A DNA stretch of 32,720 nt from positions 1-32,720 of the forward strand of contig JAGQOW010000049.1 of NCBI GenBank assembly GCA_020427155.1, written 5' to 3'. Positions 17,587 to 26,494 of the stretch are shown here, in pieces. How positions within the stretch are numbered: the stretch's first letter is position 1; each line of letters begins with the position of its first letter. The notes beneath the pieces are model-generated. The model worked only from the letters and a program-made list of their open reading frames with translations, had not been told where the DNA came from and ran no database searches. This DNA is from Planctomycetales bacterium. GTDB lineage: Bacteria; Planctomycetota; Planctomycetia; Pirellulales; Lacipirellulaceae. The position numbers and the translations under genes are program-made.

Positions 17587-18780
17587 TTATCGTAATTGCT
17601 GCTTCAGCCACTCGAATGCTTCTTCCTGCATGTCACGGCTGAAAAGGTGGGGTACGTCCCAGAGCTTCGTCGTCAGGCGTGTTGCAGCGCCTTGCGACTC
17701 CCAGACGGCATGCATTTTCCGGTAGGCTTCTTCCACGCTCTTCACCGGAAAAAGCTTGTCCTGCAGGCCATTGTAAAAGAGCATTGGCTTGGGGCAGGCG
17801 AGGCTAGCCACGTCGGGGTAGTCGAGGTCGTTGAAGATTCCCGGGTGCATCATCGTATAGGTAGAATCTCCCCCTACTTGGTTGTTGCCCGGCACCATGA
17901 GCCCACGATTGGTAGCCATCCAACAGATCGCCATCCCTGCGGCGATGTGATCTGACATGGCGGCAACTTGCCAGGTGCGAAAAGATCCCATCGACAAACC
18001 CAAGGCCGCGATTCGGCTGCTGTCGACCTCAGGGCGCGAGGCGAGGAATTCTGCACCGCGTAAGTCGCCATGGGCAATCAGCCCCGCCAAGCTCATGCCA
18101 AAATGGAGTAGATTCGAGTTCAGGGCCTGCTGGCCCTCGAAACCTGCACCGCCCCGATCGGACCAATGCAGCGCATCGTACGCCAGGCAGACGTATCCGC
18201 GAGAGGCCAGTTCATCGCCCAAGAACCGCTGACCATAGTATTGATCGACCCACTTGCGCGCTAACTGGGTTTTCTCCTGGCGTTCGTCCCACGGTTCGAC
18301 CACTTTCTCTTTGCCGATGCGAAACTCAGCGCCGTGGTCGTGCAAGAGGAGAATGGCCGGATGAGGGCCCGGCCCATCGGGGACCAGCAGATAGGCCAGC
18401 ACGCGGCTATCTGCGGTAAGATTGAAAGCAACCTTATGCGAGGTGTAGCCAGCCCGTTTTTGACTGCCGATGATGGCGGGCTCGAACGGCGCGTCGGGCG
18501 AGGGGGTCAGGAAGTAGTTCAAAACACGTTTGCGCGTCTCGCTGCGCCAGCGATCGAAGTCGGCGCCGTTTGACTGACTCCAGTTCTCCCAAGAATAGGG
18601 ATACGTCAGCCGCTCAGCCAGTTGTTTGTAGAATACCGGCAGGTGCCCTTGAGAGCCTTGCAACTGATACCCGAATTCGGGATGGAGCGTAACGACGTTC
18701 TCTTCCGCTGTTGCATGATTAGGAAGAAGCAGTGCGTGAAGGCCGATAATGGCAATGATTAGTTTGTTCGATCTGGTCAC
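17587..18780 (-). CDS. exported alpha/beta hydrolase (acetylxylan esterase / dienelactone hydrolase-like)
   Basis: The start is the GTG at 18780, with GGAGGA eight bases upstream, giving 397 residues. A longer in-frame extension to a TTG at 18828 lacks such a site. The N-terminus NKLIIAIIGLHALLLPNHATA is a signal peptide. The nucleophile elbow is GLSMGS. Later NGLQDKLFP and DVPHLF carry the likely acid and histidine of the triad. HPAILLLHDHG resembles the oxyanion region of esterases. The family cleaves carbohydrate esters or lactones; the substrate is not determinable. It converges on the aldolase-like gene with 16 bases between stops, and fits a polysaccharide or sugar-acid locus. Confidence 0.85.
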   Translation of the reverse strand: MTRSNKLIIAIIGLHALLLPNHATAEENVVTLHPEFGYQLQGSQGHLPVFYKQLAERLTYPYSWENWSQSNGADFDRWRSETRKRVLNYFLTPSPDAPFEPAIIGSQKRAGYTSHKVAFNLTADSRVLAYLLVPDGPGPHPAILLLHDHGAEFRIGKEKVVEPWDERQEKTQLARKWVDQYYGQRFLGDELASRGYVCLAYDALHWSDRGGAGFEGQQALNSNLLHFGMSLAGLIAHGDLRGAEFLASRPEVDSSRIAALGLSMGSFRTWQVAAMSDHIAAGMAICWMATNRGLMVPGNNQVGGDSTYTMMHPGIFNDLDYPDVASLACPKPMLFYNGLQDKLFPVKSVEEAYRKMHAVWESQGAATRLTTKLWDVPHLFSRDMQEEAFEWLKQQLR

Positions 18781-18876
18781 TGTCGCGATCCTCCAGGCTT
18801 GACTTGTGGTGCTAAAGAAACTTCTCAACGCTTAGCATTATATTGACCACGGCAATCTGAAAACGGCTGAAATTAG

Positions 18877-18972
18877 TATTCGCGTGGCGAATGATCTGCC
18901 GCCTCAAGCGGTATTCCGTTGGAGACTGCGAGTGCGGCGGTTGCAGGGGGCCAATTCGATCGCAATGATCAA
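18877..18972 (+). repeat. palindromic intergenic repeat, copy 3 (degenerate)
   Basis: This segment aligns end to end with copies 1 and 28183. It shares GGCGAATGA near the left end, GGAGACTGCGAGT in the middle and CGCAATGATCAA at the right end. The inner stem is less perfect (TGCCGCC against GCGGCGG). It lies between divergent genes, unlike copy 2, which lies between convergent genes. Confidence 0.6.
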
Positions 18973-19091
18973 GGCTCCGAAGTCATCACATTCCAGCCCG
19001 CCTGACTTCCTGGTCGAAGTATGATGTGTCACAATAGAGTTCCTCACGATTCACGAGGCGTATGCAGCTTCTTTCTGGAGCAAGAGCAAGT

Positions 19092-19643
19092 ATGAGCAAA
19101 GTTCTGTTGATCATTGGCGACGGTGCGGAAGTGATCGACACCATGGTGCCGCTCTATCGCTTGGGCGAGGACCATGAAGTCGTAAAAGCCGCCCCCGAGG
19201 TTCGAACGTATCATCTTGTCCAGCATCATCACGATCCTAACTGGGACGTGACGATCGAAACGCCAGGTTACGATTTGGAATCAGACATAGCGCTGCGCGA
19301 TGTCGATCCCGACGAATACCTGGCCTTGGTTTTGCCTGGTGGGCGGGCTCCTGAGTTTCTGCGGTATGATCAAGACTTGATGCGTATCACTAGAGACTTT
19401 TTTGCCAAGCAGAAGCCGGTGGCTTCGATCTGTCACGGCATCGAAATCTTGGCCGCCGCTGATGTGATTCGGGGTCGAAAGGTGACGACCATTCCCCGTT
19501 GTCGTTTGGACGCAGAATTCTCGGGCGCCACTTATGTCGCAGAGCCGCTGGTGGTAGACGGCAATCTGTATTGCTGTCGCTTCAAGCGCGAGTGTTCAGG
19601 TTGGATGAAGGCCTTTGCCGCTGAGCTTGCCAGGCGGGGCTGA
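19092..19643 (+). CDS. DJ-1/PfpI family protein
   Basis: The 183-residue product starts MSKVLLIIGDGAEVIDTM, a normal N-terminus for the family. An ATG ten codons upstream is preceded by GAGG, so that longer start cannot be excluded. The nucleophile elbow is ASICHG with Cys114. LPGGRAPEFLRYD is the usual loop ahead of it. Members include glyoxalase-like, chaperone-like and protease-like proteins, so the activity is not assignable. There is no signal peptide, so it is probably cytoplasmic. It converges on the symporter gene with a 16-base gap. Confidence 0.88.
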   Translation: MSKVLLIIGDGAEVIDTMVPLYRLGEDHEVVKAAPEVRTYHLVQHHHDPNWDVTIETPGYDLESDIALRDVDPDEYLALVLPGGRAPEFLRYDQDLMRITRDFFAKQKPVASICHGIEILAAADVIRGRKVTTIPRCRLDAEFSGATYVAEPLVVDGNLYCCRFKRECSGWMKAFAAELARRG

Positions 19644-19659
19644 GGTATTCCACTCGACG

Positions 19660-21378
19660 TCAACTGATCAGCCAGACGAATCCACCGACTAAGGCGCCGA
19701 CAGCGACCCAGCCTGCCAGGAAGCCGACAACCGCAGTTTTCGACGGCATCGGTATCTCTAACCCCAACACGGTGCAGAGCATGGGCCGATTTACCGCAAC
19801 GACGCCCTCGGGCAACGTACAAGTCTCGGTAATGACCTCGTCCTGGCCAATAGGCGTTCGGGTAAGTGCATAGAACCTCGTGAGTTTTTGCTCTGCCGTA
19901 GGCTTTGTGCACAGGCTCACGACGACACCAACCGTCAGCGCGGCAGTCATGTAAATCAAGACTACCCAGGGATCGTAGATCGCATCAGGCTTTCCTTCTT
20001 CTCTCCAAATGAGTCGCAACTGGTCTGCCCAAGGCTTGTCCGAGAGCCAGGCAACGACGCTGGAAAGAGTAGTTGCCCACCAGGCGGCAAAGCCCGCAAT
20101 CGTTGCTGCCCATGCGCCCAAAGCAGTAGCTCGGCGCCATACGAGCCCCATCCAAAAAGCGATGCCCATCATCGGAGCAATCTTAAACCAGGTGTCCAAC
20201 GCTGAGATGACCGTAGGAACCAGATAGGCAAACACGACCCCGCCGATCACAACAGCCAAGGACGCAAATCGCCCAATTACAAGGTAGTGGTTCTCGGAGC
20301 GACCAGGTTTCAAGGGCTTATAGACATTCTCTGTAAACAACCCGGCTGAAGCGATCATGACCGAATCGCAGGAACTCATGACGCCCGCCAGCAGCGAGGC
20401 AATGAACAAACCCAATAACCCGGGAAGAACGGCGGGAAGGAACTCGCGGGCAACCTCGCCATAAACGTGGTCTGCTTTGACAGATCCGAGTTCAACACCG
20501 CGGTTGAGATACCACGCTACCGCCGCCAGCGCCGTGATCGACCAGGCCATCGTACAGATACGTTTGACAATGTTGCCAACCATGAAGCCGACCCGGCCAT
20601 CCATCTCGGTTCTTCCCGCGGCACAAACGCCCATGATGAAAGGCTGAGCGACGATCCCTACCAGGGCTTGGAGCGAATACATCACAATAAAGAACTTGCC
20701 GATCTTGCCAGGGGAGACGAGCGATAACATCTGCGGGTTCTGCACCGTTTCGCGAATTCCATCCAAGCCGCCAACGGCATTCAGCACAAAGGGCAGCAAA
20801 AGGAAAGAGAAGACAACTGTCAAGATTCCCTGGAAGAAGTCTGTGATAATCGCAGCACCTAATCCACCGGCAGTACCGTAGACGACGAACAGAACGGTAA
20901 TAATCGCAATCGCCCAATTGGCGTCCAGAAGCCCTCCCGTGCAAGAATGAATCAATTCACTTGATCCCTTGAGCAGCAAGCCGATTTTGACCGATAGATT
21001 CGCAATCCCCACGATTGCAAAAAGCACCGCGACGCTCATATCGTAGCGCAACGCATAGACATCGGCAGTCGTGATTGCCCGAAAGCGTCGCATGATCGGC
21101 GCTATCAGCCAGTAGAAGGGTGTGGCCGGCAACCACACCCACTGCCACCAGATTCCTGAGATGCCGTTCTTGAAGGTGCCTGCTGCGACCGTTACCGCCT
21201 GATCGGACGCCGTGCCAGTACCAAAGGCATGGGTAATCATCATCGCCTTGCCGAATTTGCGCGGCATAAAATAGTCGCCGGCGGTTTTCACCATGCGCGC
21301 CATCCAGACGCCAAGCGCCGTGATTCCTACCAAGTAAACGACTATTACCGCAATGTCGGCATAATGAAGTCCAACCAT
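19660..21378 (-). CDS. sodium:solute symporter (SSS family)
   Basis: The 572-residue membrane protein begins MVGLHYADIAVIVVYLVGITALGVWMARM. About 13 hydrophobic segments follow, including GTGTASDQAVTVAAGTFKNGISGIWWQWVW and GLFIASLLAGVMSSCDSVMIASAGLFTENVYKP. The SSCDS(V/M) segment and preceding glycine/alanine-rich helix match the SSS sodium-site region. Substrates in the family include sugars, sugar acids, amino acids and vitamins. It is the last gene of the leftward run and starts 41 bases after the PmoA-like gene. It likely imports the compound handled by that run. Confidence 0.92.
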   Translation of the reverse strand: MVGLHYADIAVIVVYLVGITALGVWMARMVKTAGDYFMPRKFGKAMMITHAFGTGTASDQAVTVAAGTFKNGISGIWWQWVWLPATPFYWLIAPIMRRFRAITTADVYALRYDMSVAVLFAIVGIANLSVKIGLLLKGSSELIHSCTGGLLDANWAIAIITVLFVVYGTAGGLGAAIITDFFQGILTVVFSFLLLPFVLNAVGGLDGIRETVQNPQMLSLVSPGKIGKFFIVMYSLQALVGIVAQPFIMGVCAAGRTEMDGRVGFMVGNIVKRICTMAWSITALAAVAWYLNRGVELGSVKADHVYGEVAREFLPAVLPGLLGLFIASLLAGVMSSCDSVMIASAGLFTENVYKPLKPGRSENHYLVIGRFASLAVVIGGVVFAYLVPTVISALDTWFKIAPMMGIAFWMGLVWRRATALGAWAATIAGFAAWWATTLSSVVAWLSDKPWADQLRLIWREEGKPDAIYDPWVVLIYMTAALTVGVVVSLCTKPTAEQKLTRFYALTRTPIGQDEVITETCTLPEGVVAVNRPMLCTVLGLEIPMPSKTAVVGFLAGWVAVGALVGGFVWLIS

Positions 21379-21418
21379 GCTGATCCTCTAGCTTGGAAGA
21401 ATAGTTTGATTCGTCGGG

Positions 21419-22417
21419 CTATTTGCCGGCGGCTTCGAGATAATCTTTGTATGCCGCGGATAGATCGGGTGCCTTGCCCTCAGACGAGGAGTGGACAAAA
21501 ACTCCATAACGCAAGCGAAACCTTTCGCCTGCCTTGACCGGCACCATGCTTTTTTCGCCTTTGCCAAATGCTTCGCGTCCGAAGGGATTGGCTTCCAAGA
21601 GCCCATAATCGCGTGCATGGAACCAGCTGGGACGAAAGTTCTTCGGGTGACAGAAGATGGTCATCCCAACGTGTTTGCCATCGAGAGTGCCACTGTAGTC
21701 ACACCAATCGGCCGAGTTACCCCAAACTTCTTTGCCATTCTTCCGGCCCTCGGAGTCAAGAATCGTGCCGTTGCCCTCGGGAATGCCCCCCTCGGCATCC
21801 GTTTCGGCGCGAATCGGAGTTGCCACGCGAAAGCCGATACCCATTTCTTCCTGGTCGCCGAAGTAGAACTCTTGTGGCCCATAAAAGGTCGAATCCCAGA
21901 GCAGAAGATAACCTGCCGGACGGGCGAGAATGGTAAAGCGTACATCTTCTTCGCATACAGTTTTCGAGACGTCTTTCTGATCCTGGTAATGGTTGTGGAC
22001 AGCGAACGTCCCTTTGCCTGCTCCGCCATGCGGGGCCTCCAGCATCGAATCGTGAATCGTAGGAGCCGCAAGCCTCCAATAGTCGCTGCCACTGATATCG
22101 CCAAAAGACATCCAAAGGCCTGGGTGGAACGTGCCATGATCCGAGCGATCTTTGCCGACGATCGGCGGATGATTGCGGGTCACCTGCGGCGCCCCCGGGG
22201 CGCGTAAGTGGGCAAAGTAGGGTCTCGTGATTTCGCTGTCTTCATAAACATAGAGGGCCACCTGCTGGCCGCCGACACTGATGGCAATCTGTCCCGAATT
22301 GGCAGTGTCGAAGTCAACCTTTGGTTGCTCTGCCCGGCAAACCGTGCAGGTCGCGAAGCAGGCAAGAGATAAGCACATCAGAACGGCAAACAGTTTTGTA
22401 ATTCGCATAAGATTCAT
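21419..22417 (-). CDS. PmoA-like (DUF6807) exported protein
   Basis: The 332-residue protein has a signal peptide, MRITKLFAVLMCLSLACFATCTVCRA. The body has segments usual in this family, such as RPYFAHLRAPGAPQVTRNHP and DHGTFHPGLWMSFGDISGSDYWRL. Further on are WCDYSGTLDGKHVGMTIFCHPKNFRPSWFHARDYGLLEANPFG. Despite the PmoA label used for these proteins, nothing here indicates methane oxidation. They are common in planctomycete sugar-utilisation loci and their function is uncertain. The start codon overlaps the stop of the upstream oxidoreductase gene by four bases (ATGA), so translation is probably coupled. Confidence 0.85.
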   Translation of the reverse strand: MNLMRITKLFAVLMCLSLACFATCTVCRAEQPKVDFDTANSGQIAISVGGQQVALYVYEDSEITRPYFAHLRAPGAPQVTRNHPPIVGKDRSDHGTFHPGLWMSFGDISGSDYWRLAAPTIHDSMLEAPHGGAGKGTFAVHNHYQDQKDVSKTVCEEDVRFTILARPAGYLLLWDSTFYGPQEFYFGDQEEMGIGFRVATPIRAETDAEGGIPEGNGTILDSEGRKNGKEVWGNSADWCDYSGTLDGKHVGMTIFCHPKNFRPSWFHARDYGLLEANPFGREAFGKGEKSMVPVKAGERFRLRYGVFVHSSSEGKAPDLSAAYKDYLEAAGK

Positions 22418-23748
22418 ACTCCTTGAGGTGTTGCCCAGTGGCCATCGCTGCGATAGGTGCGCGATAACAACTGTTGTGCTGCGCTGTCGCCGACGATCGC
22501 CTGTTTTTCAGGATCGAACTCCAGCGATCGGCCAACTCGAAGCGCGATATTGGCCAGGTGAATTGGCGCCACGCTGTGGAAAGCTTCCAAAATGTCCGCG
22601 TTCGGCCTGCGACCGGTGCGAATCGCATCGAGGAAATCATCGAGATGCTCAAGCGGCTGAGACGATTTCTCGACTTTCTTCTCCACAATCACCTCGTTGC
22701 GTTCGCCGATGACCTGCAGCTTGCCACGTTTACTAAGAAACATCTTTCCTTTGGTGCCAAAGAACTCGACTCCACTGTCACAGTTTAGCGGGTAGTTTCG
22801 CGACCAGAGCCGCATTTCGAAAATCAGTTGTTTTTGACTCCCCGTGACTCCGTCGCCTGGATACTCAAAGACGCAGGTGGCCGTATCGGGAAACTGCTGG
22901 TCGTCATCATGGAAATACTTGCCTCCCAAGGCAACGACCTTCGAGGGCAGCGTATCGGCTCCCAGGCCCCAACGGGCATAATCAAGCTCGTGGGCGCCGT
23001 CGTTTCCGATATCGCCAGTACCGAAGTTGTACCACCAGTGCCAATGATCGTGAAAACGATTGGCCTGGAAGGGAACCATTTCGGCCGGACCAACCCAGAT
23101 GTCGTAATCCACCTCGCTGGGCGGAGCCGAGGGCTGGACATGGCCGATGTTGCTGCGCTGCTGAATGTTCCAGGCTTTGGCGATGAGTACGTCGCCAATC
23201 ACTCCATCGCGGAGCATCTGGATGGCTTCGATCGTGAAGGCCCTGCTCCGCTGTTGGGTACCGTGCTGGACGACGACCTTGTTGCGGCGAGCCGCCTCGA
23301 GCAGCAGCTGGGCTTCGCGGAAATTGTGGCTACAGGGCTTTTCTACGTAGACGTGCTTGCCGGCTTCGCAAGCCATAATGGCTGCCGGTGCGTGCCAATG
23401 ATCTGGAGCGGCAATGACGACCGCATCGATCTCCTTGTCGTCAAGGATGTGGCGCAGATCGGTCGTCGCATGGGCAGAATCAACCCCCGCCTTTTCGGCG
23501 GCAATCGCCAGGCGCCGGCGATCGGGGTCGCACACATAGTTAGCCCGTTCATAGAACCAGCGCCCCCGCTGACCACAACCAATGAGTCCAATTCGCAGCG
23601 CATTATCGGCTTGGCCGGCTCTGAGGGTCCGCGGCAGGCTTGCCGCAACAACACCAGCGCCAGTTTGTCGAAGAAAAGTTCTGCGAGAAGTCGCGGCTGG
23701 GAAGGTTCCGACATCGCAACGGAGGGTCACATCGCGGCGGGGAATCAC
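22414..23748 (-). CDS. TAT-exported Gfo/Idh/MocA family oxidoreductase
   Basis: The 444-residue product starts with GTG at 23748, eight bases after GGAG. The N-terminus carries a twin-arginine signal, SRRTFLRQTGAGVVAASLP (21-39). The nucleotide-binding fold has GLIGCGQRG (54-62), and EKPC (136-139) holds the usual family lysine K137. HWHWWYNFGTGDIGNDGAHELDYARWGLG is typical of the planctomycete exported subgroup. Members oxidise or epimerise sugars with tightly bound NAD(P). Its GTG overlaps the stop of the upstream gene by four bases (GTGA), and its own stop overlaps the PmoA-like start. Confidence 0.92.
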   Translation of the reverse strand: MIPRRDVTLRCDVGTFPAATSRRTFLRQTGAGVVAASLPRTLRAGQADNALRIGLIGCGQRGRWFYERANYVCDPDRRRLAIAAEKAGVDSAHATTDLRHILDDKEIDAVVIAAPDHWHAPAAIMACEAGKHVYVEKPCSHNFREAQLLLEAARRNKVVVQHGTQQRSRAFTIEAIQMLRDGVIGDVLIAKAWNIQQRSNIGHVQPSAPPSEVDYDIWVGPAEMVPFQANRFHDHWHWWYNFGTGDIGNDGAHELDYARWGLGADTLPSKVVALGGKYFHDDDQQFPDTATCVFEYPGDGVTGSQKQLIFEMRLWSRNYPLNCDSGVEFFGTKGKMFLSKRGKLQVIGERNEVIVEKKVEKSSQPLEHLDDFLDAIRTGRRPNADILEAFHSVAPIHLANIALRVGRSLEFDPEKQAIVGDSAAQQLLSRTYRSDGHWATPQGV

Positions 23749-24665
23749 TTGGTCAACTCCACCTCGCTGCGTGCACCTTGTTCCAGTGCCTGGATGATTG
23801 CGCTGTTGTCCAGATCGCCAAGTCCCAGATTCTCGGCTTGCCCCAGGAGTTGCAAATGAAGGCTCGATAGGGGAAGCGAAATACCTGCTCGAGCGGCTTC
23901 CTCAAGCATGAGCCGCACATCTTTGCTGTGCTGCGAGAGTTTTGCCTGGGTCGAGAAATCTCCTTCGACCATCTTCTTGCCCTTCACATCCATCACGACG
24001 GAGTAGGCGTTGCCTTCTTTCAAGACGCTTAGTGCCTTGGACATCGGGATGCCGATCGACTCGGCAAACAACATCCCTTCGGCCAGGGCGACGCGGTTGA
24101 GCCCGAGCACCAGGTTGTTCACTAGCTTCATCTTGGCCGCGCTACCCCAGGGGCCAACGTGAAAGCTCTTTGCCGCGAGGCACCCGAAAAGATCAAGACA
24201 GTTCTTGTAGGCAGCCTGAGGGCCGGCAACAATCGCGAGCGCCTCGCCCCGACGGGTCTGTTCGCTGGAAGCGGCAATGGGCGATTCCAGGTAATCCACA
24301 CCCAGCTTTGCCAGTCGTCCGCCCAGGGCCGACGTTTGATCAGGATCGCCTGTCGTGGTGTCGATGATCACCTGCCCGGGTCGCAATCCCTCGGCCATCT
24401 GATGCAGGACTTCTTCGACTACGTCGGTTGTGTAAAGGCAAACGACTACGCGATCACAAGACTCGAACGGATTGTCGCACCACTGAGCTCCGAGCGCGAT
24501 CAGAGGATCAGCTTTCTTGCGGGTGCGATTGAATACCCGCACCGGATAGCCGGCTCCCAAGAGGCGTTCACAAAGTGCGGTGCCAAGCAACCCCAGTCCG
24601 ATTACTCCAATCGGACGTTGCTCTCCATCGCCGTTGACTACCGGTGTGATCGAATCGCGTGACAT
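23745..24665 (-). CDS. NAD(P)-dependent 3-hydroxyisobutyrate dehydrogenase-like oxidoreductase
   Basis: The 306-residue protein has a Rossmann motif, GLGLLG (23-28), and the active-site segment GSAAKMKLVNN, whose K180 is the expected catalytic lysine. The C-terminal all-helical domain (GLNRVALAEGMLFAE onward) is typical of beta-hydroxyacid dehydrogenases. The family oxidises 3-hydroxy acids or reduces tartronate semialdehyde and relatives. The substrate-loop segment is SPIAASSEQTRRGEA, so the exact substrate is open. No signal peptide is visible, so it acts in the cytoplasm while the next two products are exported. It is the first gene of the leftward run of four. Confidence 0.9.
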   Translation of the reverse strand: MSRDSITPVVNGDGEQRPIGVIGLGLLGTALCERLLGAGYPVRVFNRTRKKADPLIALGAQWCDNPFESCDRVVVCLYTTDVVEEVLHQMAEGLRPGQVIIDTTTGDPDQTSALGGRLAKLGVDYLESPIAASSEQTRRGEALAIVAGPQAAYKNCLDLFGCLAAKSFHVGPWGSAAKMKLVNNLVLGLNRVALAEGMLFAESIGIPMSKALSVLKEGNAYSVVMDVKGKKMVEGDFSTQAKLSQHSKDVRLMLEEAARAGISLPLSSLHLQLLGQAENLGLGDLDNSAIIQALEQGARSEVELTK

Positions 24666-25270
24666 ATCTTCGAAAAACTTCCTATCAGCTGCTTAGGCAA
24701 CTGTTTGCATTCGGGTGAACGACCAACATTTAGCCCCATTCTAATGCAAAGGTTTCACAAAGCAGAGGTAGTTCTGCGAGAAAAGGGGCTAACGTCCTAG
24801 AATGCCAAGCGAGCATTGCTGTTTCCTAAAACGCCAAGGAATATCTTGCAGAATAGTCGAAGTGGGATCGGTAAATTCCTATGTTTTTTCTTGCACTGCT
24901 GCTCAAAGCGCTTCATGATGAACGGGTGACGCCAAGTATCCGGGTGGTCCGGGCGTGCTTGTTTTTTGCAGGCCGCACTTTTCGTTTGGATGCGCGGTGG
25001 CGATATGAGACACGGTTGGTTTGGATTATCCGCCAGTTGTCGAATTCGCACTTGCAGTTATCGAACCGCGACAATTAACCTGATGTTCGTAGTCGTAGAC
25101 GCAAGGTGGTGAAATGGAGGAGCCGCCATAACAAAGGTTCTTTCAGTAAACGGCTCGATCGATCAACAACTAGAATTCGAAGTGCATGAAACACTTCACG
25201 GGGTGAGAGCAAGAAGCTGTAACTTTTTTTGAGTATCTTTTCACTGTTTTAGTTTTGGAGGGAGTGACTA
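24666..25270. other. intergenic region between divergent operon and PEP-CTERM gene
   Basis: This 605-base stretch has no supported gene. Short open frames on both strands (24797-25078) have no recognisable features. Two inverted repeats are visible: TTAGCCCC (24730-24737) with GGGGCTAA (24785-24792), and GAAGTG (25179-25184) with CACTTC (25192-25197). Promoters for both flanking genes should lie here. Confidence 0.5.
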
Positions 25271-26137
25271 ATGAAGGTTGGAAATGTGAAATGTTTGGCA
25301 GCTGCTGCGCTAGTATCCGCGTTGTTGGGTGCTCAGAGCGCCAAGGCACAGTTTGAAACTGTTACGTACTTTCAGGGTGCAAACACGACGACAGCGACGA
25401 ATGGGCCTACTTTTGATGGGGAAGTACCTGTCGACGCTATCCCTACTCATAGTGGAGCCAGCGATTATAGCGCTTCTGGATTGAATCTCGGGACTGCCGG
25501 ATACTGGTTCTTTAACTTTGACGCTCCGACGAATTCAGGTTCTGCCCCCGAAGCGTACGAAGTAGAAGCCTTGCCGAGTTGGGTAGTCGTCGACAAGACT
25601 TCGACCGACCCAACCGTTCGCACATTGGCTAGCGACGGCGGAATTGACAACTCTAAAGGAGGCCAGGGTTACGACACTCTGACCTTGCCCGAAGCTTCTG
25701 GCCCTCTGACAGGTGAATCGGGAGCGCTAATCGCACCGCTTTCTGCGGGTGATTCAGTCAATGTCTTCCAAAGCATGTACTTGACTGCCGGTACGCCCAA
25801 GAACTTCTGGCTTCATATTGTGCTGGACAACACCAACGGCGCTCACGATACCGACCGGAGATTGAAATTCCGAGGCCACGATGAGTTTGGAAGCGAAATC
25901 AATATGAGGCTCAACAACCTCGTGGATATCGATGGAAGCCCAGACGTCTATAGCTTCCTGCTGCAGAATTGGGGAGCTGGTGACGAACTCGCCATGCAGA
26001 TCCGAGGCTTTGGTGGATTCAACGATCGAAGCATCGCGGGCATCATGTTTGACGTGGCGGTCCCCGAACCGACTAGCTTGGCTTTGTTGAGCCTTGGTGC
26101 GGTTGGGCTTGGCTGCGTACGACGACGCCGACGTTAA
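25271..26137 (+). CDS. PEP-CTERM sorting domain protein
   Basis: The 288-residue protein starts at an ATG preceded by GGAGGG. The N-terminus MKVGNVKCLAAAALVSALLGAQSAKA is a signal peptide. The C-terminus is VPEPTSLALLSLGAVGLGCVRRRRR, the PEP motif, hydrophobic segment and basic tail recognised by exosortase-type sorting. The middle is rich in Asp, Asn, Gly and Ser, with no recognised enzyme domain. It is expected to be processed and anchored or released at the cell surface. No exosortase gene is in the window. An intrinsic terminator follows 31 bases after the stop, so it is likely a single-gene unit. Confidence 0.9.
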   Translation: MKVGNVKCLAAAALVSALLGAQSAKAQFETVTYFQGANTTTATNGPTFDGEVPVDAIPTHSGASDYSASGLNLGTAGYWFFNFDAPTNSGSAPEAYEVEALPSWVVVDKTSTDPTVRTLASDGGIDNSKGGQGYDTLTLPEASGPLTGESGALIAPLSAGDSVNVFQSMYLTAGTPKNFWLHIVLDNTNGAHDTDRRLKFRGHDEFGSEINMRLNNLVDIDGSPDVYSFLLQNWGAGDELAMQIRGFGGFNDRSIAGIMFDVAVPEPTSLALLSLGAVGLGCVRRRRR

Positions 26138-26168
26138 TCCTAGGCCATAATCGTTGTTCATTCGCCCA

Positions 26169-26198
26169 CCCTGGCCAACCGAGTTGGCCAGGGTTTTT
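26169..26198 (+). terminator. intrinsic terminator after the PEP-CTERM gene
   Basis: An 11-base perfect stem, CCCTGGCCAAC / GTTGGCCAGGG, has a CGA loop and is followed by TTTTTG. The stem is strong and GC-rich, and placement just after a stop supports Rho-independent termination. Confidence 0.9.
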
Positions 26199-26494
26199 GT
26201 TTGGCCTCTACCTAGAATTGAGAATTGATAGCAGTCTCTTCTTCGCAAATTGTGAAGGACTTGGGCCTAAATTGCAAAGCGCTCGTAAGAGTCAGATAAG
26301 TGCTTCGGGCAGGTGCTGGTGGCAAGTTGAGCAATCTCGCAGTTTGAAGCGTGATAGTAGCCGGAAAAACTTGACCCAGAATAGGCAAAGAGTTAACTTG
26401 AAGTCAGTTGGCGTTCTTTTCTTTCTCTAACGCGGTTTGTCTATATATGAGGGGGAGAAGTTGTCCCAGTTTCGACAAATCCGGAGGTGTCACC
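26199..26494. other. intergenic region upstream of the DUF1559 gene
   Basis: The stretch has no recognised gene. An open frame across it continues into the DUF1559 reading frame, but the GGAGGTG site and GTG at 26495 are the better start. No promoter was identified with confidence. Confidence 0.45.

Noticed and set aside
24797..25078. Overlapping open frames of 65 and 84 residues on opposite strands
   Set aside because: No ribosome site, signal peptide or recognisable motif; the composition looks intergenic.
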